Shown here: positions 34,967-43,798 of the stretch, piece by piece
Numbering within the stretch: the stretch's first letter is position 1
How the letters are laid out: every line of letters begins with the position of its first letter
NCBI GenBank assembly: GCA_965224745.1
Contig: CBDCZY010000010.1
Span: forward strand, 248,001-312,000
DNA length: 64,000 bases
Source of the DNA: CBDCZY01 sp965224745
GTDB taxonomy: Bacteria; Pseudomonadota; Gammaproteobacteria; Methylococcales; Methylomonadaceae
Direction of reading: 5' to 3'
Program-made: the position numbers and the translations under genes
Notes under the pieces: model-generated
What the model saw: the letters and a program-made list of their open reading frames with translations, nothing else
Database searches by the model: none
What the model was told of the DNA's origin: nothing

Positions 34967-36742
34967 TTATTTAGGGGTACCACTACCTTCCACTACATCA
35001 TAAATTTGCCCAGGGCTTACAGACGAAAACTCTTCTACAAGGCCGGATGGCCATCTAACCGTGACATTAGAATCTCCAGGGATAGAACCCAATCCAAATG
35101 TTGGCCAGGGGCTTTCTGATGAAGCGAAGCTGCTTCCTGCTCGAACTTCCCTGACCTGTGTTTTTGCAAGACTATGACTGGGTGTGAATATTTCTATTCG
35201 AGCCCCGATTCCCATTCGGTTACTTTTTGTACCAATGGGGCGGATCGTCAGCCATCCGTTACTATTACCTTTATTCTGAAGTAATACGGGTTGACCATTG
35301 GGAAAGTCGAAAACGAAGTCAAAAATAGAAAAATTAATCTGAAAAGCTGAGCGGATCACAACCATATCAGGAAAGCCATCTCCATTAAAATCCCCTTGTG
35401 CAGCACCGCTGGTATAATCAGCACTTAAATCGATGTCCGTTGCATCAAAATCCCTAACAAATCCCCTATTGCCCTCATTACGAAAAAATTCACCTGGACT
35501 GGCTTGAGTATCAATGACGCCAAAAGGCGGTAGCGAACCTATTTTGAACAAGTCTAAATCACCATCGTTGTCAAAATCCGCCGTACTGACTCCCCATGAA
35601 AACGGGTTTTCCGCTAATTCTGTTCCTGCGATATCAGTAAAAGTTCCGTCTCCATTATTACTCATTAAGGCGTGTGGAAAAATTTCATCAGAACCTGTTT
35701 CTAAATTCTTGGTATCTATTCCACTACTGCTGCTGGCAAAAAAATCGATATTGCCATCGTTGTTAAAATCACCTATCGCTAAACCCATCCAAAAACCAAG
35801 AATATCAAGACCTGCATCTGATGCCACATCAGTAAAGGTTAGATCACCATTATTTCGAAAAAGATTAAAAGGTGTTGCTCGAAATAGTGGTGTACCGGGC
35901 GTTCGATAGTTCAAATTAAATGCATTGCAGTTTGCTACGATAATGTCGACTAAATTATCACGATTGTAATCACTAAACCCTACCGCACAGGCTCCGTCGC
36001 TGGCAATTTTTCCGGTCGTTTCATCCTTATAAAGCCCATCTATTCCAGCTGATTTTGAGATATTAGTAAAAGTCAGATCGCCGTTATTGAGAAAAAGCTT
36101 ATTGGGGTGCGATTGTCCGCTTCCGAAACCGGGGACAAAAGGAATATGGCCAGGACTGGCGAGAAACAAATCAAGATAGCCATCGTTGTTGATATCAGCC
36201 ATTGCCGCGCTCACTTCTGTACGTTTACCGAGATCCCAAACGCCTGACCGCCAGGTAATGTCCTTAAATGTTCCATCACCCTGGTTGTGATACAGTTTAA
36301 CCAAGCTTGCAAATGGAGCGACCATTCCACCCTCTCCGCACAGAAAAAGATCCGTGTAGCCATCGTTATCAATATCCCCAGCAACCACGCATGAATTTCC
36401 AAAACCATTCGCTACACCCGCTTTCTTGGCAACATTGGTAAAGGAACCATCGCCGTTGTTTCTAAACAGGCCATTTTCTATAATCTCTGGATCACGACGA
36501 TTGAAATCGCGCCCATTAGTCATAAAAAGATCTAAATCACCATCATTATCAAAATCAAGCCACGCGGCGCCACCTAATCCCTCACCGCCAGCGCGTCTAA
36601 ATTCCAACAATGCCGATTTATCTTCAAAGTGTAAACCACTTTCATTGAAAGATTGGCTAGATACCTGCTGAGATACTGCTATTAGCATAGCACCGAGCCC
36701 TAATAATGCTTTTGATGTAACTATCTCGTAAAGTATATTCAT
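34967..36742 (-). CDS. Secreted FG-GAP/VCBS-repeat protein with ASPIC/UnbV domain, copy B
   Basis: 591 residues. The signal peptide ends near QQVSSQ/SF. About seven beta-propeller blades follow, each with a Ca-binding loop such as DFDNDGDLDLF, DIDNDGYTDLF, DINNDGYLDLF or DFNNDGNIDFF, and the linking phrase LFRNNGDGSFT. The C terminus has the ASPIC/UnbV signature: NGWLTIRPIGTKSNRMGIGA, REVRAGSSFASSESPWPTFG and VRWPSG. Such proteins are exported Ca-dependent adhesins or surface proteins of unknown ligand. GGAAG lies seven bases before the ATG. It is a paralogue of the next upstream gene on this strand, with 159 bases between. Confidence 0.88.
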   Translation of the reverse strand: MNILYEIVTSKALLGLGAMLIAVSQQVSSQSFNESGLHFEDKSALLEFRRAGGEGLGGAAWLDFDNDGDLDLFMTNGRDFNRRDPEIIENGLFRNNGDGSFTNVAKKAGVANGFGNSCVVAGDIDNDGYTDLFLCGEGGMVAPFASLVKLYHNQGDGTFKDITWRSGVWDLGKRTEVSAAMADINNDGYLDLFLASPGHIPFVPGFGSGQSHPNKLFLNNGDLTFTNISKSAGIDGLYKDETTGKIASDGACAVGFSDYNRDNLVDIIVANCNAFNLNYRTPGTPLFRATPFNLFRNNGDLTFTDVASDAGLDILGFWMGLAIGDFNNDGNIDFFASSSSGIDTKNLETGSDEIFPHALMSNNGDGTFTDIAGTELAENPFSWGVSTADFDNDGDLDLFKIGSLPPFGVIDTQASPGEFFRNEGNRGFVRDFDATDIDLSADYTSGAAQGDFNGDGFPDMVVIRSAFQINFSIFDFVFDFPNGQPVLLQNKGNSNGWLTIRPIGTKSNRMGIGARIEIFTPSHSLAKTQVREVRAGSSFASSESPWPTFGLGSIPGDSNVTVRWPSGLVEEFSSVSPGQIYDVVEGSGTPK

Positions 36743-36901
36743 TGAATGCTTCCTTACTGTTGATTTTGGTTTTTTTCGCTAAATCGACCGTAGAGACAGC
36801 GTAGCACCGTCCTCAATTTCTTCCATTAAATACTGCGTCATTCAGAAGGTTTTAACGCGCTACGGTAAATGTTCTCTTTCCTTTCGTCAAACCAGCCACT
36901 G

Positions 36902-38635
36902 TCAACGGTGATGTTGAAACCAACCCTTTCCTTCTATTAAATTGTATATTCGTCGAGGGCGAAAAGCAGGAAACCATTCCGACAACCCTGATGGCCAGCT
37001 CACTTTTATAAAAGCAAACCGTTTTCTGCCCAAACCAAAAGTTGGCCATGGCGTTTCTGACGAAGCAAAACTGCTGCCCGCTCTTATTTCTCTTACTTGT
37101 GGCTTGCGCCCTCGAGTATAGACTTTAATTGTAGCACCAATTCCCATGCTATTACTGGTTGTTCCAATTGGATGTACGGTCAACCAATTGTTTCTATTGC
37201 CCTTGTTTTTAAGTAAAACCGGCTGACCATTTGGATTACCCACTTCGCCAATGCTCCAGGGTGAACGTACGACAACAAGATCACTAAAACCATCGTTATT
37301 GTAATCGCCTTGAATGAGTCCTGACGTGTAGTCAAACCTAAAGTCTAGGGGTATTGCATCGGGATCTACTACAAAACCTTGTCGGCGTTTATTAATATAA
37401 AGCCGACCGGGGCTACCTTCATCCCCCATACCGGGATTACTTTCATCTCCTATGGCGCCAAAAACGGGTAATGAACCTACTTTAAAAATATCCAGATCAC
37501 CATCATTGTCAAAATCTGCCGTTGAAATTCCCCAGCCAAAGGGCGTTTGAGCAAAATTATCTTCGGTAATATCAGTAAACGTGCCATCTCCATTATTCTG
37601 CATCATTTTATGATCAAAGAAGCCTTGACCCGTTGTACCGACACTAGTAGCAGCAAAGTCAATATGTCCATCATTATTAAAATCTCCAAAACCTAAACCC
37701 ATCCAAAGTCCGGCAATATCAAGACCAGCTTGCGAAGCTTCATCTGTAAAGGTTAAATTACCATTGTTTTTAAATAAATTAAAAGGAGTATCGCGCACTG
37801 GGAAAGGCAAGGGGTTGGGATTAATAATAGGGTAAGCATTACAATTTCCGACAACAATATCTAATAAATTATCATGATCGTAATCACTGAATCCAACCGA
37901 GCAAGCGCCATCACTGATTAAGCGAGAAGGCTGGTTAGGATCGGGATAAAGTCCATCGACTCCGGCAGAAAAAGAAATGTCGGTAAAAGTAAGATCACCG
38001 TTATTCAGATAGAGCTTATTCTCATGAGATTGTTCTGTACCTGGACCGGTGAACGCAGGAATATGCCCTGGACTGGTGACAAACAGATCAAGGTAACCAT
38101 CGTTGTTAATATCACCCATCGCCGCACTCAATGCAGAGCCAGCCCCAATGGCACCAGAAGATGATGTAATGTCCGTAAACGTCCCGTTTCCGTTGTTATG
38201 ATAAAGTTTTGCTGGTGTTTGTGGCCCAGGTCCGACCACAATACCCTCGCCAGAAACAAAAATATCTGGAAATCCATCATTATCGATATCGCCTACAACC
38301 ACGCCGGAATGGCCTGTTCTGCTATCTACACCCGCTTCGACCGCCACATCCGTGAAAGTTTCATCGCCATTATTTCTAAACAAGCCATTTGGGGAGCCGA
38401 CACCGTTAGTTATGAATAAATCAAGATCTCCATCGGTATCATAGTCAATCCAGGCGGTTCCTCCTAAGCCTTCTCCACCCTCTCCCCGGTTGAAATTAAT
38501 CACGCCAACTTGCTCTTCAAACACGACCTTTTTCTTGCCATGAAAATTCTTTGCATGAGTTTGCTGAAATGACAGAAAGCTCACTAGAACACTACTCAAT
38601 AAAATACGTAATAAATATTTATGGGATTGACGCAT
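36902..38635 (-). CDS. Secreted FG-GAP/VCBS-repeat protein with ASPIC/UnbV domain, copy A
   Basis: 577 residues with the same architecture as copy B. The signal peptide (LLRILLSSVLVSFLSFQQTHA) is followed by repeated D-x-D-x-D-G loops (DYDTDGDLDLF, DIDNDGFPDIF, DINNDGYLDLF, DFNNDGHIDFA). The ASPIC/UnbV end shows LTVHPIGTTSNSMGIGA, REIRAGSSFASSETPWPTFG and VSWPSG. AAGGAGAG precedes the ATG. Tandem duplication followed by divergence is clear from the shared order of every blade. Confidence 0.88.
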   Translation of the reverse strand: MRQSHKYLLRILLSSVLVSFLSFQQTHAKNFHGKKKVVFEEQVGVINFNRGEGGEGLGGTAWIDYDTDGDLDLFITNGVGSPNGLFRNNGDETFTDVAVEAGVDSRTGHSGVVVGDIDNDGFPDIFVSGEGIVVGPGPQTPAKLYHNNGNGTFTDITSSSGAIGAGSALSAAMGDINNDGYLDLFVTSPGHIPAFTGPGTEQSHENKLYLNNGDLTFTDISFSAGVDGLYPDPNQPSRLISDGACSVGFSDYDHDNLLDIVVGNCNAYPIINPNPLPFPVRDTPFNLFKNNGNLTFTDEASQAGLDIAGLWMGLGFGDFNNDGHIDFAATSVGTTGQGFFDHKMMQNNGDGTFTDITEDNFAQTPFGWGISTADFDNDGDLDIFKVGSLPVFGAIGDESNPGMGDEGSPGRLYINKRRQGFVVDPDAIPLDFRFDYTSGLIQGDYNNDGFSDLVVVRSPWSIGEVGNPNGQPVLLKNKGNRNNWLTVHPIGTTSNSMGIGATIKVYTRGRKPQVREIRAGSSFASSETPWPTFGLGRKRFAFIKVSWPSGLSEWFPAFRPRRIYNLIEGKGWFQHHR

Positions 38636-39031
38636 AACAAACTCTCCTTAGATTAAAGTTATTCGTAAATTGATACGGCTTTTAGAAATACTCCCTTATT
38701 TTAGTCTCGCTAAATGGCATAAAGCTCTTTTGATTGTGCTTGACGCTGGCCTGTTGCTCTATGTGTCAACGGGTTTTTGTTAAAACAAGTTTTATGCGAA
38801 TATTGGGGGTTCATTGTCTAATATCTGAAGAGAAGAGACAATAAGCAGTTCTGCTTAAATTGACCTGAGGAGGTTATTGTTGAGTAGACGGTTACAAACA
38901 TCGAATGCTATTTTGTTCAGACCCAGAATTCACACATATTTCACAAAAAAAATCGCCATATAGACCGGCGATAAAAAAATTCTTTGATCTCGAGATCCTA
39001 TTCTTATAAAGATGTATTGACGAACAGGTTC
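38636..39031. other. Gap between a response regulator and the FG-GAP genes
   Basis: Should hold the promoter of the FG-GAP pair on the minus strand, but none is clear. The only strong element is the terminator at 38945-38979. Confidence 0.4.
38945..38979 (-). terminator. Intrinsic terminator after the kinase/regulator operon
   Basis: On the minus strand ATCGCC-GGTCTATAT-GGCGAT is followed by a run of eight T's, with a T7 run on the other side, about 52 bases past the response-regulator stop. Confidence 0.8.
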
Positions 39032-39673
39032 CTAGATGGGGTATCGATATTGGTTAGCTAGCTTGAATAACGCGTTATGACCTCGAAGACCTAGTTTGCT
39101 GCAGATATTGGCGCGATGGTTCTGCACTGTTCGAATGCTAACTCCCAGCAGTTCGGAGATGTCGTTATTGGTTTTGTAATCCGCAATTAATAAAAATATT
39201 TTGCGTTCTGTAGACGTCATTTGTTCCAACTGGTTTTTTTGTACAGTGAACGAGGATTCTGCTAAAGCGTGGGAAACACCCGGGGATATATAATGTTTCC
39301 CGGCGGTTACTGCATGTAAACAATCAATCAGTTCGGTTTCGGCATTGTCTTTTAAAACATAGCCGAGAGCGCCGAATTCCAATGCTTTGTGTAGATAAAT
39401 CTCATCGTTATACATAGTTAGCATGACAACGGTTGGCCGAATACTCCAACGATTGATTTTAGCCAAGATGTCCAAACCACTGAGAACTGGAAGCCCGATA
39501 TCAAGAATCACTATCGCGGGCGGAGTATCGCGTAATATATTCAAGGCTTTTTCACCACTATCAGCTTCGGCGATAACATGAAAGTCGCTATTTTCCTGGA
39601 TGATTTCGTATAAGCCCCGGCGAAAAATGGGGTGATCATCAACAATCAGGATGCTTTTAGTCATGGGGTTCAT
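39032..39673 (-). CDS. NarL/FixJ-family response regulator
   Basis: 213 residues. The receiver domain shows DDHPIFRRG (acidic pocket), phospho-acceptor D58 (VILDIGLP), the Thr of MLTMYND and Lys of YVLKDN. A LuxR-type helix-turn-helix follows at about 150-210 (MTSTERKIFLLIADYKTNND, ISELLGVSIRTVQNH). It should be phosphorylated by the adjacent kinase and bind DNA as a dimer; targets are unknown. The gene overlaps the kinase gene end by 17 bases. The start could be either of two in-frame ATGs, nine bases apart. Confidence 0.93.
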   Translation of the reverse strand: MNPMTKSILIVDDHPIFRRGLYEIIQENSDFHVIAEADSGEKALNILRDTPPAIVILDIGLPVLSGLDILAKINRWSIRPTVVMLTMYNDEIYLHKALEFGALGYVLKDNAETELIDCLHAVTAGKHYISPGVSHALAESSFTVQKNQLEQMTSTERKIFLLIADYKTNNDISELLGVSIRTVQNHRANICSKLGLRGHNALFKLANQYRYPI

Positions 39674-41501
39674 TTTGGACTAAAGGAACGCAGATTTCCA
39701 ATGTTAAGCCGTTTGCATTAGTGTTAAAAATATCGAAGGTCCCTGCGAGAAACTGAACGCGCTCTTGTATACTGGATAGGCCGAAAGCCTGTGAAAAATC
39801 TTTCCGCTTGAGCCAAATTGCATTGATACCCTGACCATTGTCGCTAATACTTAGTGCAATAGCGTTGTTATCAGATATCAAAGAAATTGTGACTGTATCC
39901 GCTTCAGCATGACGAATAATATTTTTAATCGCTTCCTGAACGATACGATAGACATGCAGCGCCTGATCTTTGTTGACTAAATGATCAATAGCGTCGATCT
40001 GGCAGTTCAAAATAATTCCCGCCTCACTCAAGGTCTCATTTGCCACTGTTTCAATCGCGATCGCTAAACCCAATCGATCCAGTTGGTGAGGATGAAGACG
40101 ATGGGACAGGCCTCGCAAATCATGAATGGTTTGTTGCGTGACCCCTGAAGCGAAATCCAATTGTTCAGCCAAATGTGGAGATAAGTCAGCGTTGGTCAAA
40201 CGGTTTAGTCGATTGTTAATCACCATCAGGTTCTGGCCAATACCATCATGAAGCTCATTGGATATGTGCCGCCGCTCAGCATCTTGAGCGGCAATCAATT
40301 GATTGGAAAAATGGTGTTTAGATTCCAACAAAGTTTGTTGTGCCATCGATTTCTGGTGCTGCAAAATCTTTATCCTGCTGGCTAATGCCAATGCTAGAAG
40401 CACGGCTTCGACAGCAACACCAAATTCAAATATGTAAAGATTCCATTCCCAAACCTGCTTCGACAAACCAAACGAAATATAAATAGCCCACAACATACAT
40501 GAAACGAACATGACATTTGCCAGTCCAACAAAATAAGCTGGACGATAGCCATTTTTTATTGAAATGATAATAGCAATACCTGAAATGCTAAATCCCACTA
40601 TAGACAGGAGGGGTGGAATGCTTGCCATTATGGAATAGTCCACAATAAATAGAGCCACCATCGCCAACAGTAATACGAGAATACACCAGCGTATTGTCAG
40701 ATCGAGTTTTGGCGCAATTTTCGACGTATCCAGCAATCGACGTATAAAGGTAAGAAATGCAATGGTCCCGGAAAGAGCAAAAGTCCACATCGCCCGGAGA
40801 TTCCAATTCGGTGAGTCGGGCCATAAATAGCGTGTTGCAATCCCAGTATATGCTGTAGTAAGTAGCATCGCCGATATCAGATAGATGACATAATATAAAT
40901 AGGCGGTATCGCGTAATGAAAAATAAAAAAACAAGTTATAAAGGATCAAGCCGATGAATAATCCAAGGTACATGCCCTGAAGCAAGAGTATGCTGGACGC
41001 ATGGTGGGTAAATGTTTCCTGTTGCCACAAACCCACGGCCATAAGCAGAGGGTTATCACCGGCAACCCTCATGAAAAAAGGCGGACGATCATCAGACAGA
41101 TCGGGAAGACGAAACACATAATATTGATGATCCACATCACGGCTGTGATAAGGATATTGTGCGCCCGTAGTAATCTTTGCCCAATGGGCATTTTCAGGCC
41201 AATAAAATTCTACGTTACCAAGCAAGGGCCAGGCAATTGCCAGCAACCATCCCTGACTGCAACCGGGAGGCATCATTGGTTTGATTCTAATCCAGAATGC
41301 CGAACGCGACATGCCAAAATTGTTTCGCCCATCGACGTTGGGTCGAAAACGATTGGCGACATCCGGCTGGCTCACCTTTTCGATTGTCAACGTTCGGCCA
41401 GGGTCTTCTAAGACCGAAAACTGCGTGGTCAAAATTATTGGGTCAGTCGGACAGCCTTTAGCATCCACAGTACCTTCGATTAACCAACCTACAAGCATCA
41501 A
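39657..41501 (-). CDS. 7TMR-DISM sensor histidine kinase (HisKA_3 type)
   Basis: About 614 residues. An N-terminal extracytoplasmic 7TMR-DISMED2 sensor (~20-165) is followed by seven membrane spans (~170-375) and a coiled-coil linker. The HisKA_3 dimer domain has H418 in ISNELHDGIGQNL, and the ATPase domain has RIVQEAIKNIIRHA (N box), ISDNGQGI and FGLSSIQERV. It pairs with the overlapping NarL-type regulator. The start is uncertain: TTG 41501 or ATG 41498 gives a signal peptide lacking a basic start and has no ribosome site, while AGAGGAAA lies ~40 bases upstream with no standard start after it. ISKra4 copy 2 is inserted 75 bases upstream, so the native promoter is probably displaced. Confidence 0.92.
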   Translation of the reverse strand: MMLVGWLIEGTVDAKGCPTDPIILTTQFSVLEDPGRTLTIEKVSQPDVANRFRPNVDGRNNFGMSRSAFWIRIKPMMPPGCSQGWLLAIAWPLLGNVEFYWPENAHWAKITTGAQYPYHSRDVDHQYYVFRLPDLSDDRPPFFMRVAGDNPLLMAVGLWQQETFTHHASSILLLQGMYLGLFIGLILYNLFFYFSLRDTAYLYYVIYLISAMLLTTAYTGIATRYLWPDSPNWNLRAMWTFALSGTIAFLTFIRRLLDTSKIAPKLDLTIRWCILVLLLAMVALFIVDYSIMASIPPLLSIVGFSISGIAIIISIKNGYRPAYFVGLANVMFVSCMLWAIYISFGLSKQVWEWNLYIFEFGVAVEAVLLALALASRIKILQHQKSMAQQTLLESKHHFSNQLIAAQDAERRHISNELHDGIGQNLMVINNRLNRLTNADLSPHLAEQLDFASGVTQQTIHDLRGLSHRLHPHQLDRLGLAIAIETVANETLSEAGIILNCQIDAIDHLVNKDQALHVYRIVQEAIKNIIRHAEADTVTISLISDNNAIALSISDNGQGINAIWLKRKDFSQAFGLSSIQERVQFLAGTFDIFNTNANGLTLEICVPLVQNEPHD

Positions 41502-41575
41502 AAAGACTGTTATCCGGCCAAAATTGTGGATATCGATGATAAATTTCCTCTAGTCGGAAGAACGGTCTTTTCTGA

Positions 41576-42999
41576 GGGTACGATTAAAAGTGATGCAAGA
41601 CTAAATTTTCATCATGCCGCCTTTTGCCTAACATCTTGCCAGTAATTTTCCCATCGTTGATTGATTCTACATAATCGCAAAGCCAACATATAATCTATAT
41701 TATTGGGTGACCACCAAGCTCCAGGACGCTTAAGCCGAGCTTGAACAATGTAACGGTGAGCGCTTTCAATTTCACCTGAACCGATTGGAAGTCCTTTTTC
41801 TATCGCACCTTGATAATCAACTTGATCCAGACGATTTCTCAAGTAGCGGTAAGCCCTACGAACCGGCGCTTTCTCATCATCCGTTTCGGATGGTTCAAGA
41901 AACGGCAATAGGGTTTCAAGAACAAGGCTGGCCTGATTGATTTTCAAACGTTGTTTTTGTTCATCTAACCATAATGCCGAGTCACCTGTACAGCTAGGTG
42001 CCGCTTCTGCCAAGTATTCACAAAGATGCATTAAGTCGATTAAATAGGTTCCATTTTCGCCAAATTGTTCATCCACTTGGCGCTTGATCCAGGATGCGCC
42101 ATCGCCTACCGAATGCACGTGTGTTTGTTGGCCAAAGTTTACATTCATCGCGCAATCAAATAACTGGCGACCTGTTTCTTCAATACCCCCAGAAAAGTTT
42201 CCTCCATAATGCAGCGTCCGACTGCCACATTCATGGGCAATACAAAGTCGCAGTTCTTGCCAGCCCAGTGTTTTTTCTTTTCGCTTATCTTTTGCTTCAG
42301 GATCAATGGTCACCACAGGAACCATGCCTCCATCTGTCTCTGCAATGACGTGTTTTGTACCTGAGGTATCTGGCCAGTCACTGACAAGGTCTGTTTGTTC
42401 AAATATCGCTTTGCCATGATGCTCTGTGATGAACCTAATACTACTCACCGGTACCTCTATTCCATAATGTTCTTGGAGTTTAGCGTTGACTTGGCCAAAT
42501 GGCTGGTCTGCTCCAAAATCTGTGATGGCCCGTTGTAAAGGCGTCGAGGTACTTCGGCAGGTCACATTCGCTTGATCTGAAAAAGTACGAACGATATGGG
42601 TTGACTCACGAAAGAGGGTTTCTTCAATTTCGATAATATCAAAGGTACTATGCCACCACAGTTTTTTTCCTGCAATACGTAATTCGGGTTGTTCTTTCAA
42701 TTCAGCTTCATTGCGCTTATTTTTACTTTCTGCCCACTCGGAAAGTGCTGCGTGACCTATTTTTCGAACCTCTTCAATGACGCGTTGCTCCGCTGCATCC
42801 GCTTTCTCAATCGTTTCATCGTCATCTTCTACGATAGCCATTAATGCCTCAACACGATGGCGTAGTATGGGATGTTCATTTAGAAGTTCGAGTAGCTTTA
42901 TATCTTTTTCGGGGATGGTTTTGTTCATGTATATTTTCTTTTATATTTCAACTCTATAAAATACAATCTTAACATGTTGCATCACTTTTAATCACACCC
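41576..42999 (-). mobile_element. ISKra4-type insertion sequence, copy 2 (1424 bp, intact)
   Basis: Same ends as copy 1, opposite orientation. A perfect 9-base target duplication CTTTTCTGA flanks it at 41567-41575 and 43000-43008. It encodes one uninterrupted transposase and is the likely active copy. Confidence 0.95.
41612..42928 (-). CDS. ISKra4-family transposase, intact
   Basis: 438 residues. An acidic helical N-terminal part (~1-90) precedes the catalytic core with AETDGGMVPV, HSVGDGASWIKRQVDEQFG and GSGEIESAHRYIVQARLKRP, the expected three acidic positions of this family. It moves the element by a DDE reaction and makes 9-base duplications, as seen here twice. A homopolymer A7 at 42662-42668 (as T7 on the plus strand) keeps the frame; copy 1 has A8 and is broken. 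Confidence 0.93.
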   Translation of the reverse strand: MNKTIPEKDIKLLELLNEHPILRHRVEALMAIVEDDDETIEKADAAEQRVIEEVRKIGHAALSEWAESKNKRNEAELKEQPELRIAGKKLWWHSTFDIIEIEETLFRESTHIVRTFSDQANVTCRSTSTPLQRAITDFGADQPFGQVNAKLQEHYGIEVPVSSIRFITEHHGKAIFEQTDLVSDWPDTSGTKHVIAETDGGMVPVVTIDPEAKDKRKEKTLGWQELRLCIAHECGSRTLHYGGNFSGGIEETGRQLFDCAMNVNFGQQTHVHSVGDGASWIKRQVDEQFGENGTYLIDLMHLCEYLAEAAPSCTGDSALWLDEQKQRLKINQASLVLETLLPFLEPSETDDEKAPVRRAYRYLRNRLDQVDYQGAIEKGLPIGSGEIESAHRYIVQARLKRPGAWWSPNNIDYMLALRLCRINQRWENYWQDVRQKAA

Positions 43000-43008
43000 C
43001 TTTTCTGA

Positions 43009-43798
43009 CTCAGACTTGACAGCTACCCGTTTATTAAGGTGTCTTTCAGGTTGAATTTGAGTTAAGTTTTTTTCTACCCAAATCTATTTTCAATCAAGTA
43101 GCGTTCCCATCGGTGTTCGTCGACAGCACATTTTTCCTTGATGCGTTCAGTCATTGTTATAGTATTCCATTTATTCGTCCAGATTTTTTTTATTTCCTCC
43201 ATCGATGAGTAGAGCCTTTTTCTAACGGTTACCTTATAAACTCATTGAGAATGGTCTTATTAAAGCCACCATCAAGCCCGCACTGAAATACCGCCGGGTG
43301 AATGCATTTGTAGTGATTTAATAAATCTGTACCAATCACTGAATGGTATAAGCCACGAAAACGTGCGGCTATCTGCCCGTGGTTCGTTCAAAAGATACTT
43401 AGATCAATGCCTAAGTTGAGATACCCGGACTTCAAATACAAGTCCTAAGCGCTACTGGAAATCCTTGCAGGGAATAAATCACTGCCATTAAGTTAAGCCG
43501 TTCGTGCTGAGCTTGTCGAAGCATGGGCGGCTTAACTTAAAGCTTCGCATATTTCCATTCACCCTTCGACAAGCTCAGGGCGAACGGAAAAAACCTTAAC
43601 TTAATGGCAGTGAGGGTATAAATAGGTGCGGGGATAGGTTTCTCACGTTGAAACGGTAATAAATCTATATAAAACAATAATTTTCGCGAAGGATGGTTAT
43701 CTTGATTATAGGCACATAAACCCAAACAACTATTAGACATCCATTTGTAGTACGATAATTGACGGTCAAACTTTAAACGATCAGCATGGAGAAGTGTT
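43009..43798. other. Long gap with a MITE and no convincing gene
   Basis: Apart from the MITE at 43479-43613 I see no supported gene. A 42-codon minus-strand frame (43074-43202, beginning MEEIKKIW and ending ENRFG) has protein-like composition but no ribosome site, and may be a decayed fragment. The region between ISKra4 copy 2 and the MITE looks like eroded sequence. Confidence 0.4.
43479..43613. repeat. MITE family 2 (135 bp), non-autonomous relative of the IS4-type element
   Basis: Perfect 19-base inverted ends TCACTGCCATTAAGTTAAG. Flanks GGGAATAAA (43470-43478) and GGGTATAAA (43614-43622) match 8 of 9, a probable target duplication. The interior is a long hairpin built on TTCGTGCTGAGCTTGTCGAA and its complement. 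The ends match the IS at 55826-57134. Confidence 0.88.

Noticed and set aside
43537..43740. 67-codon minus-strand frame
   Set aside because: Runs through the MITE hairpin at 43479-43613; not protein-like.
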